Below, one piece after another: positions 1 through 9,247 of a stretch of DNA of 64,000 nucleotides. The stretch comes from Pseudogulbenkiania sp. MAI-1. GTDB taxonomy: Bacteria; Pseudomonadota; Gammaproteobacteria; Burkholderiales; Chromobacteriaceae. The stretch lies in NCBI RefSeq assembly GCF_000527175.1, contig NZ_AZUR01000001.1, positions 591,010-655,009 on the forward strand, in the 5' to 3' direction. The notes beneath the pieces were generated by a model, which saw only the letters and a list, made by a program, of their open reading frames with translations, was not told the DNA's origin and searched no databases. Numbering within the stretch: position 1 is the stretch's first letter; each line of letters starts with the position of its first letter. Both the position numbers and the translations under genes were made by a program.

Positions 1-803
1 CGGATCAGGGTCTCGACGGCGCGGTTGAGCGTCGTGGCATCCTGTTCCTTGTCGCCGCTGAACGGTTCCGGCAGCGGTTCGATGTGCACTGCGAAACCGG
101 CCCCCCTGGGCAGACGCTCGCCGGTGAACAGCAGCACCTCGACGCCGGAGAGCTGTGCCAGGCGCGGCACCAGCGTCATGGTGTAGGCGGGCTGGCCGAA
201 GAACGGCGCCCACACGCCTTCGCCGTTGCCCGGCACCTGGTCGGGCAGGATGATGGTGGCCTCGCCGGACTTCAACGCCTTCATCAGCACGCGCACGCCG
301 GCGCCGGTGGCCGGCGCGGTCTTGCCCTTGCCGCGGCTGCGCCCGGCCTGCATCACCGGTTCCAGCCAGGCGAGCTTGGGCGGACGGTACATGGCGGTGA
401 GCGGGAAGGGCAGGCGCGAGCTGATGTAGCGCCCGGCGATGTCGTAGCTGCCCAGGTGCGGTGTGACGAAGACGATGCCGTGCCCGGCGGCGAGGGCTTT
501 CTCGACGTGTTCCCAGCCGCTGCAGTGGCGCACCATGGCGGCGATGTCGTCCGGCTCGCGGCACCAGGCGATGGCCAGTTCCAGCGCGCCCTTGCCGGTT
601 TCTGCGGCGGATTGTTTGACTAAGTCTTGGAAAACCTGATAAGTTTTGCCGATTTGACTTGACCTAAGATTTTCCTCCAGTCTCGCCGCGAAGCGGGGGG
701 ACAGATGATAGGTAAGCCGTCCCAGGCAGGCCCCCAGCCCCTGCAGCCACGAGAGTGGCAGCCGCGCGAGGAGGGAGAGCAGAAAATGGACCAACGTTGC
801 CAT
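1..803 (-). CDS. lpxL: Lipid A / lysophospholipid acyltransferase (LpxL/HtrB family), 3' end beyond window
   Basis: The frame opens with ATG at 803 on the minus strand and stays open to base 1, so at least 267 residues are visible and the C-terminus is missing. The N-terminus (ATLVHFLLSLLARLPLSWLQ) is a membrane anchor helix. The acyltransferase HxxxxD motif is seen as HLGSYD, followed by YRPPK, both typical of inner-membrane lauroyl/myristoyl acyltransferases that finish lipid A using acyl-ACP. It is divergent from metK with 79 bases between, an arrangement known in Neisseria. Family is secure; which acyl chain or position it serves cannot be read from sequence. Confidence 0.85.
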   Translation of the reverse strand, partial: MATLVHFLLSLLARLPLSWLQGLGACLGRLTYHLSPRFAARLEENLRSSQIGKTYQVFQDLVKQSAAETGKGALELAIAWCREPDDIAAMVRHCSGWEHVEKALAAGHGIVFVTPHLGSYDIAGRYISSRLPFPLTAMYRPPKLAWLEPVMQAGRSRGKGKTAPATGAGVRVLMKALKSGEATIILPDQVPGNGEGVWAPFFGQPAYTMTLVPRLAQLSGVEVLLFTGERLPRGAGFAVHIEPLPEPFSGDKEQDATTLNRAVETLI

Positions 804-882
804 CACGGGTTCAGAATCAGAAGTGGAAGCGGCCTATTTTATCATCCTTCAGTTTTAGGCTTTCTCCGGGAATGAAAAATCA

Positions 883-2052
883 ATGAGCGAATACCTGTTT
901 ACTTCCGAATCGGTGTCTGAAGGGCATCCGGACAAAGTAGCCGACCAGATTTCCGACGCCATCCTCGACGCCATTCTGCGCGAGGACAAGCACGCCCGTG
1001 TTGCCGCCGAGACGCTGGTGAACACCGGCCTGGTGGTGCTGGCCGGCGAGATCACTACCACCGCCAACGTCGATTACATCAAGATCGCCCGCGAAACCGT
1101 CAAGCGCATCGGCTACGACAACGCCGACATGGGCTTCGACTACCGCGGCTGCGCCGTGCTGGTGGGCTACGACAAGCAGTCGCCGGACATCGCCCAGGGT
1201 GTGAACGAAGGTGAAGGCCTCGATCTCGACCAGGGCGCCGGCGACCAGGGCTTGATGTTCGGCTACGCCTGCGACGAGACCCCGACGCTGATGCCGTTCC
1301 CGATCTACTACGCGCACCGCCTGGTGCAGCGTCAGGCCGAGCTGCGCAAGGACGGCCGCCTGCCGTGGCTGCGCCCGGACGCCAAGAGCCAGATCACCTG
1401 CGTTTACGACAGCGAGACCGGTCTGCCCAAGCGCATCGACACCGTGGTGCTGTCGACCCAGCACGCGCCGGACATCGACCACAAGGCGCTGACCGAGGCG
1501 GTGATCGAGGACATCATCAAGCCGGTGCTGCCGCCGGAGATGCTGACCGCAGAGACCCGCTTCCTGATCAACCCGACCGGCCGCTTCGTCATCGGCGGCC
1601 CGCAGGGCGACTGCGGCTTGACCGGGCGCAAGATCATCGTCGACACCTACGGCGGTGCGGCGCCGCACGGCGGTGGCGCGTTCTCCGGCAAGGACCCGTC
1701 CAAGGTCGACCGCTCGGCCGCCTACGCCGGCCGCTACGTGGCGAAGAACATCGTCGCCGCCGGTCTCGCGCGCCAGTGCCAGATCCAGGTTTCCTACGCC
1801 ATCGGCGTGGCCCAGCCGACGTCGATCTCGGTGGACACCTTCGGCACCAACGTGATCCCGAACGAGCAGATCGTCGAGTTGGTGAAGCAGCACTTCGACC
1901 TGCGTCCGAAGGGCATCATCAAGGAGCTCGACCTGTTGCGCCCGATCTACAGCAAGACCGCCGCCTACGGCCATTTCGGCCGCGAAGAGCCGGAGTTCAC
2001 CTGGGAGCGCACCGACAAGGTGGAGGCGCTGCGCGCCGCTGCCGGGCTGTAA
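883..2052 (+). CDS. metK: S-adenosylmethionine synthetase
   Basis: This is a 389-residue MAT enzyme that makes SAM from methionine and ATP in the cytoplasm. Visible motifs are GHPDK near residue 15, GAGDQG in the middle, and the phosphate loop GGGAFSGKDPSK, all standard for the family, and the length is usual. The ATG at 883 begins MSEYLFTSESVSEGHPDK, the conserved family N-terminus. A terminator follows at 2076. It heads a methyl-cycle cluster with ahcY (SAH recycling) and metF (methyl donor supply). Confidence 0.97.
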   Translation: MSEYLFTSESVSEGHPDKVADQISDAILDAILREDKHARVAAETLVNTGLVVLAGEITTTANVDYIKIARETVKRIGYDNADMGFDYRGCAVLVGYDKQSPDIAQGVNEGEGLDLDQGAGDQGLMFGYACDETPTLMPFPIYYAHRLVQRQAELRKDGRLPWLRPDAKSQITCVYDSETGLPKRIDTVVLSTQHAPDIDHKALTEAVIEDIIKPVLPPEMLTAETRFLINPTGRFVIGGPQGDCGLTGRKIIVDTYGGAAPHGGGAFSGKDPSKVDRSAAYAGRYVAKNIVAAGLARQCQIQVSYAIGVAQPTSISVDTFGTNVIPNEQIVELVKQHFDLRPKGIIKELDLLRPIYSKTAAYGHFGREEPEFTWERTDKVEALRAAAGL

Positions 2053-2075
2053 GCGCACGGCGTTCTCATGCCGGA

Positions 2076-2099
2076 AGCGGGCCGCGTGCCCGCTTTTTT
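2076..2099 (+). terminator. Rho-independent terminator after metK
   Basis: Arms AGCGGGC and GCCCGCT enclose a 5-base loop and run directly into six T residues. It separates metK transcription from the riboswitch-controlled ahcY unit. Confidence 0.85.
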
Positions 2100-2207
2100 C
2101 ATGCCGTGGAGCCCTGCAGCTGCCGCGAAAGCGGTGTGGCAGCGCCGCCGCAGCCGGGCTTGTCGACTGTTCGGCCGGCCCGTTTTGCAGGTACAATGCG
2201 CGGCTAG

Positions 2208-2270
2208 ACCGAGGAGCGCTGCGAGAGGGATCGACCTCCCAGGCTCGGTTTCCGTAATAACGGCGCTCAC
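2208..2270 (+). promoter_or_regulatory. SAH riboswitch in the ahcY leader
   Basis: The segment holds the conserved SAH aptamer blocks in order: CCGAGGAGCGCTGCGA at 2209, CCAGGCTCGG at about 2239, and AACGGCGCTCAC at about 2259. CCGAG pairs with CTCGG, and GAGCGC pairs with GCGCTC to give the pseudoknotted fold of this class. A TACAAT -10 box at 2192 sits just upstream (its -35, TTCGGC at 2170, is weak). The class is known to switch on SAH hydrolase when S-adenosylhomocysteine rises. The start codon of ahcY lies 70 bases downstream, so control may act on the ribosome site or on an intervening hairpin. Confidence 0.92.
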
Positions 2271-2339
2271 CCTCATAAACCCGTGCCGGACGGGCTTGCG
2301 GGTGAGCCGCATCCCACCGGCCACATCGTGGAGTTCTTG

Positions 2340-3752
<1,413 letters not shown>

Positions 3753-3782
3753 TGCGCTATTGATGTGAGTACAAGGAAGGGC

Positions 3783-3827
3783 GGGCCGGGCAGTCCGCCT
3801 TTTCCCGCCGCCGTTCGACGGCGGCGG
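3783..3827 (+). repeat. Stacked hairpins in the ahcY-metF spacer
   Basis: A perfect 10-bp stem (CCGCCGCCGT / ACGGCGGCGG, three-base loop) lies at 3805-3827. It is preceded by a weaker GGCGG/CCGCC stem from about 3780 to 3800. No U-run follows, so it is not a classical terminator. It sits in the 142-base gap before metF and could limit read-through or shape the metF leader. Function unknown. Confidence 0.4.
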
Positions 3828-3894
3828 ACGACACCACCGGGAATAACGACCGCTTCGGCCATGCTGGGCACGGGGCGGCGACAGAGATCAGATC

Positions 3895-4731
3895 ATGAGC
3901 ACCAAGCCGCGTACCTTCAGTTTCGAGTTTTTCCCGCCGAAGACGGCGGAAAGCATCGCCAAGCTGCGCACCACGCGTCAGCAGTTGGCGCAGTTCAAGC
4001 CCGAGTTCTTCTCCGTCACCTTCGGCGCCGGCGGCACCACGCGCGAGGGCACGTTGGCGACGGTGCTGGAGATCCGCAACGAGGGCCATGCCGCTGCACC
4101 GCACCTGTCGTGCATCGGCTCCACCCGCGAGAACATCCGCGCCATCCTCAACGAGTACAAGAGCCACGGCATCCGCCACATCGTGGCGCTGCGCGGCGAT
4201 CTGCCGTCGGGCATGGGCGAGGCTGGCGAGTTCCGCTACGCCAACGAGCTGGTGGCGTTCATCCGCGCCGAGCATGGCGACCACTTCCACATCGAAGTGG
4301 CGGCCTACCCGGAGTTCCACCCGCAGGCGCGCTCGGCCGAGGACGACCTCAACAACTTCGTGCGCAAGGTGCAGGCCGGCGCCAATTCGGCGATGACGCA
4401 GTATTTCTTCAACGCCGACGCCTACTTCCGCTTCGTCGACGAGGTGCAGGCGCGCGGCGTGGACATCCCGATCGTGCCGGGCATCATGCCGATTTCCAAC
4501 TTCGGCCAGCTGTGCCGCTTCTCCGACATGTGCGGGGCCGAAGTACCGCGCTGGCTGCGCCTGCGGATGCAGTCCTACTATGACGACACCGCTTCGATCC
4601 GCGCACTCGGCCTCGACGTGGTGACCGAACTGTGCGACCGGCTGCTGACGGGCGGCGCCCCCGGCCTGCATTTCTACACGCTGAACCAGGCCGGCATCGT
4701 GTCGACGATCTGGCAACGGCTGGGGCTGTAA
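3895..4731 (+). CDS. metF: 5,10-methylenetetrahydrofolate reductase
   Basis: A 278-residue flavoenzyme of the MetF family, which reduces 5,10-methylene-THF to 5-methyl-THF, the methyl donor for methionine synthesis. The N-terminus FSFEFFPPKT contains the catalytic Glu region of the TIM barrel. SVTFGAGGTTREGT, HLSCIGST and NSAMTQYFFNAD are family blocks. The C-terminus GLHFYTLNQAG is typical. It completes the local methyl cycle with metK and ahcY, and is closed by a terminator at 4773. The length is close to the usual 275-295. Confidence 0.95.
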   Translation: MSTKPRTFSFEFFPPKTAESIAKLRTTRQQLAQFKPEFFSVTFGAGGTTREGTLATVLEIRNEGHAAAPHLSCIGSTRENIRAILNEYKSHGIRHIVALRGDLPSGMGEAGEFRYANELVAFIRAEHGDHFHIEVAAYPEFHPQARSAEDDLNNFVRKVQAGANSAMTQYFFNADAYFRFVDEVQARGVDIPIVPGIMPISNFGQLCRFSDMCGAEVPRWLRLRMQSYYDDTASIRALGLDVVTELCDRLLTGGAPGLHFYTLNQAGIVSTIWQRLGL

Positions 4732-4772
4732 AGCCGTGCATGGCGCCAAGCACTGAACAGTACGACACGCCG

Positions 4773-4794
4773 ACGGCCCCGCGGGGCCGTTTTT
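4773..4794 (+). terminator. Terminator after metF
   Basis: Arms ACGGCCCC and GGGGCCGT with a two-base loop are followed by TTTTT. The stem touches the stop codon of the converging diguanylate cyclase gene at 4794. Confidence 0.85.
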
Positions 4795-6647
4795 CATGCC
4801 ACCGCAGTGGCGGGCCGATGGCTTGCCACGCGGTTGCGCCCGGCCGACTTGGCCAGGTAGAGCGCGCTGTCGGCCTGCTCGATCAGCGTCGCGACGTGCA
4901 GCCCGGGCTGCGGCACGACGCTGGCGAGACCGATGCTGATGGTGACCCAGCGCGCCACGCTGGAGTGCTGGTGCGGGATGCGCAGCGCGGCTATCGCCAG
5001 GCGTAGCGCTTCCGCCTGCAGCCAGGCCGTGTCGGCCGGGCAGTCCGGCAGCAGCACGGTGAACTCCTCGCCACCGGTGCGGGCGAGCAGGGCGTCGCCG
5101 TTGCCGAAGTGGCGCGCCATTTCGGTCGCCACCCGGCACAGGCAGCGGTCGCCTTCGGCATGGCCGTAGCCGTCGTTGTATTGCTTGAAGAAATCGATGT
5201 CGATCGCCAACGCCGAGAAGGGGCGCCCGACGGCACGGGCGAACAGCGCGGACTTCTGCTCGTCGAAGTGGCGTCGGTTGGGGATGCCGGTGAGGCTGTC
5301 GTTGAGTGCGATCAGCGCCAGATGGCGGTTGGCCTGCTCCAATAGCTGGCGCGAGTGTTCCAGTTCTTCCAGCTGGCGCTTGCGCATGATCATGTTGGCC
5401 AGCAGATCGGCCATCAGGCGCAATTGCTGTCGCTCCTTCTCGTCCCAGTTCCGGGGCTGGCTGACCATGCTGCAGCCGAACAGGCCGATGGCCTTGCCCT
5501 GATAGTCGATGCGCACCATCAACAGGCTCTTTACGTCATACCGGCGCAGGGTGGCGGCAAATTCACCGGCCGCGTCCGGCACGGCCAAGGTGTCGCCGAT
5601 GCCGATGAAGCCGTCGGCTTCCAGCCTGGCGGTCAGCCACGGCAGCCGGCTCAGGTCGTCTCCGGTGAAGTCGCGTGTGGTCGGAAGCACCCCGTGCTCG
5701 CACCATTCGTACACGCTGCCGATGGTCCAGGGAGATTCCAGGCCGATCAGGAAGGAGCGCTCCACCTGCATGCCGCGACCGATCTCGGCCAGCGCCAGCT
5801 CGGTGGCCCGATCGACGTCGGCCAGCGGGATGTTGATGAAGCGCGAGGAGATGCGGCCGATCAGTTGCTGGAAGTCCAGCAGCCGGTCGAGCGCGGCGGT
5901 GCGCTCGCCGACCAGTGCGGCAAGGTGGTCGTGGTGCGTTTTCAGCTCGGCTTCGTAGCGCAGCTGCTCGCGCAGGTGGGTGTTGAGGCTCTCCCGCATC
6001 AAGAGGAAGGAGTCGGCCAGTTGGTCGAGTTCATCCGTCCAGCGCCGCGGCCGGCGGCGGATGCTGAACGGAGCCACTGGCTGTCCCGGGCGGAAGGTGC
6101 GTACCTTGTCGGTCAGCTGCTGCAGCGGCAGGACGAAACGCTGCCGCAGCAGCCACAACAGCAGGGCGACCAGCACCAGCAATTCCAGCAGATGTGTCAG
6201 CAGCGAATCCAGCAGTTCCCTGCCCAGCGTGGCCAGCAGCGGACGGTCGCGGACGACCACTTCCAGCGTGCCCAGCGGCTTGTCGGGACTCAGCTCGCTT
6301 GTCAGCGGTAGTTCGTAGCGGATTTGATGGGAGCGGGGCGCGGGGGAGGCGTTCGCGCGCAGGGTCTGGCCGTCACGGGTATGCAGCACGACGTGGTCGA
6401 TGCCGGGCAAGCGGGCCAGCGCCTTCAGTTCGCGATGCAGGGCGGGCAGGTCGACGTCCCAGACGCTCTGGGCGATCAGCGGCACGAATAGCTGCTGCAC
6501 CGTCTCGTGCATCTTGTTCTGCTGCTGCCGCTCATCCTGCAGCAACAGCCCGATGCGCACGGCGCTGGTAGCCAGGCCAAGCAGCACGCCGAGCAGCAGT
6601 AACTGCGGGATCAGCTGTCGTGCCAGCGATTTGAACGGGCGCGGCAT
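4794..6647 (-). CDS. Membrane diguanylate cyclase (GGDEF) with GAF domain
   Basis: This 617-residue protein has a first membrane helix at about 12-36, a periplasmic domain to about 150 and a second helix at about 152-170. A HAMP-like and coiled linker (180-260) leads to a GAF-type sensor domain (about 265-420) and a GGDEF domain (about 440-610). The catalytic loop is GGEEF at 525-529 and the metal/nucleotide block DIDFFKQYNDGYGHAEGD is intact, so it should make c-di-GMP. The RxxD inhibitory site normally five residues before the loop is absent (the sequence there is NGDALLART). It lies 3 bases after a periplasmic binding protein gene and probably senses the same ligand. Confidence 0.9.
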   Translation of the reverse strand: MPRPFKSLARQLIPQLLLLGVLLGLATSAVRIGLLLQDERQQQNKMHETVQQLFVPLIAQSVWDVDLPALHRELKALARLPGIDHVVLHTRDGQTLRANASPAPRSHQIRYELPLTSELSPDKPLGTLEVVVRDRPLLATLGRELLDSLLTHLLELLVLVALLLWLLRQRFVLPLQQLTDKVRTFRPGQPVAPFSIRRRPRRWTDELDQLADSFLLMRESLNTHLREQLRYEAELKTHHDHLAALVGERTAALDRLLDFQQLIGRISSRFINIPLADVDRATELALAEIGRGMQVERSFLIGLESPWTIGSVYEWCEHGVLPTTRDFTGDDLSRLPWLTARLEADGFIGIGDTLAVPDAAGEFAATLRRYDVKSLLMVRIDYQGKAIGLFGCSMVSQPRNWDEKERQQLRLMADLLANMIMRKRQLEELEHSRQLLEQANRHLALIALNDSLTGIPNRRHFDEQKSALFARAVGRPFSALAIDIDFFKQYNDGYGHAEGDRCLCRVATEMARHFGNGDALLARTGGEEFTVLLPDCPADTAWLQAEALRLAIAALRIPHQHSSVARWVTISIGLASVVPQPGLHVATLIEQADSALYLAKSAGRNRVASHRPATAVA

Positions 6648-6650
6648 GGT

Positions 6651-7742
6651 TTACTCCAGCACCCGCTGGAAGCGGAAATCGTAATGCCGGAGCGTCGGGT
6701 TCAGCCGGCGCGAGAAGCGCCGGAAGCCGATGCCGTCGAAGTCGTTGCCGGCGAATTTATCGAGATAGCGTTGCGCCATGGCTGGGGTGATCAGGCCGAA
6801 GATCGGCTTCCTCAACTCCAGCCCCTCGGTGGCGAAGTCCTTGCCGTGGGCGTAGTCGTAGAGCATGACCAGTGCCCACGCCCCGGTCAGGAAGTGCCCG
6901 CCGCTGAGCGCGCTGATCTCGCCGTCGATGCGGGCGCGCATCACTTCCTGCGAGTTGTTGACGGTGGCGATCAGCACGTCGCGGCCGGGCTGCCGGCCGT
7001 ATTCCTGCAGGCTCTGACGCACGCCGAACGCCATCAGGTCGTTGGCGGTCCAGATCAGCCGGGTGCGGGGATGGCGCGCCAACAGCCAGTTGGCTTGTTG
7101 GTAGGCTCGTTCGCGCTGCCACATGCCGTTGACCACCTGAACCAACCGCACCTGGGGGTAGGCGGCCAGCGCCTGTTGCGCGCCGCGCAGCCGCTCCACC
7201 GAGGCCGGGGTGGCGGGGTCGCCGGAAATCATCAGCAGTTCGGCCGGGGCGTTCAGCAGGCCGCGCTGGCGGGCGGCGGCAATCAGGGCCTCGAGCGAGT
7301 CGTATCCGGCCTGTTCGTTGTCCGGCGCCAGCGAACCCAGCCAGTAGCGCAGTTGCCGGCGCGGGCGGCCGATCTCGGCGCGCTGCTCGGGCGAGAGTTC
7401 GTTGTAGGCGAGCAGGGTGGGGAGGCGGGCAGCGTTGGCGAGCCGCAGCATGGCCGGAGCGACCAGCTTCTCGTTGACCACGATCAGGTAATCGGGCTTC
7501 TGCGAGCGCGCCGTGACCTGGCGCACCAGATCGATCATCTTCAGATGGTCGCGTTCGGCGTAGAGCACTTCCAGCTCGATGTCGAGATCACGCGCGGCGG
7601 CCTGCATGGCCTGGCTGGCGCTTAGCCAGTAGGGCTCGTCGTGCCGTCCCGGGTTGACGAAGGCCACGCTGAAGGCGAGGGTGGGCTGCGGCAGCAGCCA
7701 GCATATCAGCGGCAGCAGGACCCCGAACCAGCGACGGGGCAC
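6651..7742 (-). CDS. Periplasmic sugar-type substrate-binding protein
   Basis: A 363-residue exported protein: the signal peptide RRWFGVLLPLICWLLPQPTLA precedes a type 1 periplasmic binding fold (FSVAFVNPG..., LIWTANDLMAFGVRQSL). I chose GTG at 7742, just after the Lrp stop at 7745, because it gives the signal peptide directly; the longer open frame upstream is the antisense frame of lrp. No permease or ATPase gene lies nearby. Together with the adjoining GGDEF gene this suggests a ligand-sensing rather than transport role, which is inference. Confidence 0.8.
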   Translation of the reverse strand: MPRRWFGVLLPLICWLLPQPTLAFSVAFVNPGRHDEPYWLSASQAMQAAARDLDIELEVLYAERDHLKMIDLVRQVTARSQKPDYLIVVNEKLVAPAMLRLANAARLPTLLAYNELSPEQRAEIGRPRRQLRYWLGSLAPDNEQAGYDSLEALIAAARQRGLLNAPAELLMISGDPATPASVERLRGAQQALAAYPQVRLVQVVNGMWQRERAYQQANWLLARHPRTRLIWTANDLMAFGVRQSLQEYGRQPGRDVLIATVNNSQEVMRARIDGEISALSGGHFLTGAWALVMLYDYAHGKDFATEGLELRKPIFGLITPAMAQRYLDKFAGNDFDGIGFRRFSRRLNPTLRHYDFRFQRVLE

Positions 7743-7744
7743 GC

Positions 7745-8224
7745 TCAGCCGCCCTTCAGATGCTCGAGTGGCAGGGCGGCGGTGCGCTTGAATTCCTTCA
7801 GCACGAAGCTCGACTTGACGTCCTGGATGCCGGGCTGCTGCAGCAGCTGGTCCATCACGAAGCGCGAGAAGTGCTCCATGTCCTCGAAGTAGACCTGCAG
7901 CAGGTAGTCCATCTCGCCGGTCATGGCGTAGCAATTGATGACCTCGGGCCAGCGTTGCACGGCTTCAATGAACAGGTCCAGGTTGCCGCGCTTCTCCAGC
8001 ATGACGCGTACGAAGGCTTGCAGGCCCAGGCCGATGCGGGCTGGGTCGAGCAGTGCCACGTACTGGCGGATGACGCCGGATTCCTCCAGCTGCTTGAGGC
8101 GACGCAGGCAGGGCGACGGGGAGAGCGCGATGCGTTCGGCCAACTCGACGTTGCTCAGACGGCCGTTGAGCTGGAGTTCGGCAAGGATTCTCAGATCTGT
8201 CTTGTCTAGGGTGATGTCTGGCAT
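7745..8224 (-). CDS. Lrp/AsnC-family transcriptional regulator
   Basis: A 159-residue regulator of usual length. The N-terminal helix-turn-helix is LDKTDLRILAELQLNGRLSN followed by VELAERIALSPSPCLRRLK. The C-terminal RAM effector domain includes CYAMTGEMDYLLQVY. Family members bind amino acids and act locally or globally. It is divergent from phhA across a 171-base AT-rich spacer and leads the binding-protein and cyclase genes, so it is a good candidate regulator of phenylalanine catabolism and perhaps of its own operon. That role is inferred from position. Confidence 0.9.
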   Translation of the reverse strand: MPDITLDKTDLRILAELQLNGRLSNVELAERIALSPSPCLRRLKQLEESGVIRQYVALLDPARIGLGLQAFVRVMLEKRGNLDLFIEAVQRWPEVINCYAMTGEMDYLLQVYFEDMEHFSRFVMDQLLQQPGIQDVKSSFVLKEFKRTAALPLEHLKGG

Positions 8225-8395
8225 TTTGTTCTCGTATTTTCGCTAAAGAGTAAAATTTTATTTTAGTTATTAGTAATTTTCGGGTTTCTTTGCAAGGAAA
8301 TTGCGAAGCAAATTGCCTAAAATGAGCTTGGAAGCATGTTGCATTTTAACAGTGGCGTCAGACCGCTGCAGATTGTTTACCAAGGAGATAACGCC
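8225..8395. promoter_or_regulatory. AT-rich divergent control region, lrp / phhA
   Basis: This 171-base spacer is much richer in A/T than its surroundings, especially at 8230-8330, as expected for Lrp-type binding. It contains an imperfect dyad AATTGC-GAA-GCAAATT near 8308 and a TAAAAT hexamer near 8317. Transcription leaves in both directions. No clean -35/-10 pair stands out. Confidence 0.5.
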
Positions 8396-9181
8396 ATGTA
8401 CACCGCAGAAGCGGCGCGTGAGCGCGCGGACATGCAGTTGTCCGCCTTGCCGTCCGAACTGGACATTCACAAGGCGGCGGTGCCGGATTATACCGATATC
8501 GAGCACCATACCTGGGCCACGCTGCTGAGCAACCAGTGGGCGGTGCTGCCGGGCAGGGCCTGCAACGAATTCCTGGCGGGGCTGTCCCTGATCGACTTTC
8601 CCACGGAGCGCATCCCGCGCCTGGCCGACATCAGCGACCGCATCGAGGCCTCCACCGGCTGGCGCCTGACCCGGGTCGACGGCATCGTGCCGGACAAGGA
8701 GTTCTTCGAGTTGTTGGCGCAGCGCATCTTCCCGTCCACCGACTTCATCCGCAAGCCCGAGGAGATCGGCTATACCCCGGCGCCGGACATGTTCCACGAC
8801 CTGCTGGGGCATGCGCCGCTGTTGTCCAACCCGCGTTTCGCCTCGTTCTTCGAGCGTTTCGGCCGAGCCGGTGTCAAGGCTTTCGAGAGCGAACATCCCG
8901 GCCGCGTCTGGCTGCCGCGCATCTACTGGTACACCGTCGAGTTCGGCCTGATCCGCAACCCGGAAGGCTTGCGCATCTACGGCGCCGGCATCCTGTCCTC
9001 GCCCAACGAGGTGCTCTACAGCCTGTCGGACAAGACGCGCAAGGTCGACTTCGACATCGGGCTGATCGCCGAGACTTCGTACGACATCTGGCACATGCAG
9101 GATCAGCTGTTCGTGATCGACAGTTTCGACCAATTGGAAAACGAATTCGCCCGCTGGACCGAACAGAACGGTCTGGCTTGA
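8396..9181 (+). CDS. phhA: Phenylalanine 4-monooxygenase
   Basis: A 261-residue pterin-dependent hydroxylase that converts phenylalanine to tyrosine. The iron-binding facial triad is visible as H134 and H139 (FHDLLGH) and E182 (IYWYTVE). The protein is the catalytic domain only, without an ACT domain, as in the Chromobacterium violaceum enzyme. I chose ATG at 8396 because AAGGAG lies at 8382 with ideal spacing; an in-frame upstream start at 8336 has none. It opens the Phe/Tyr degradation cluster. Confidence 0.96.
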   Translation: MYTAEAARERADMQLSALPSELDIHKAAVPDYTDIEHHTWATLLSNQWAVLPGRACNEFLAGLSLIDFPTERIPRLADISDRIEASTGWRLTRVDGIVPDKEFFELLAQRIFPSTDFIRKPEEIGYTPAPDMFHDLLGHAPLLSNPRFASFFERFGRAGVKAFESEHPGRVWLPRIYWYTVEFGLIRNPEGLRIYGAGILSSPNEVLYSLSDKTRKVDFDIGLIAETSYDIWHMQDQLFVIDSFDQLENEFARWTEQNGLA

Positions 9182-9247
9182 GGCTTTGGCAGTTCCCCCA
9201 CCCACACAAGGACGGCCCCGGCAGAGGGCTCCGAGGAGAAACGATCA

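Noticed and set aside
7743..7934. Extension of the periplasmic binding protein by 64 codons upstream
   Set aside because: It lies antisense-frame within lrp and would bury the signal peptide; GTG at 7742 gives a normal exported N-terminus.
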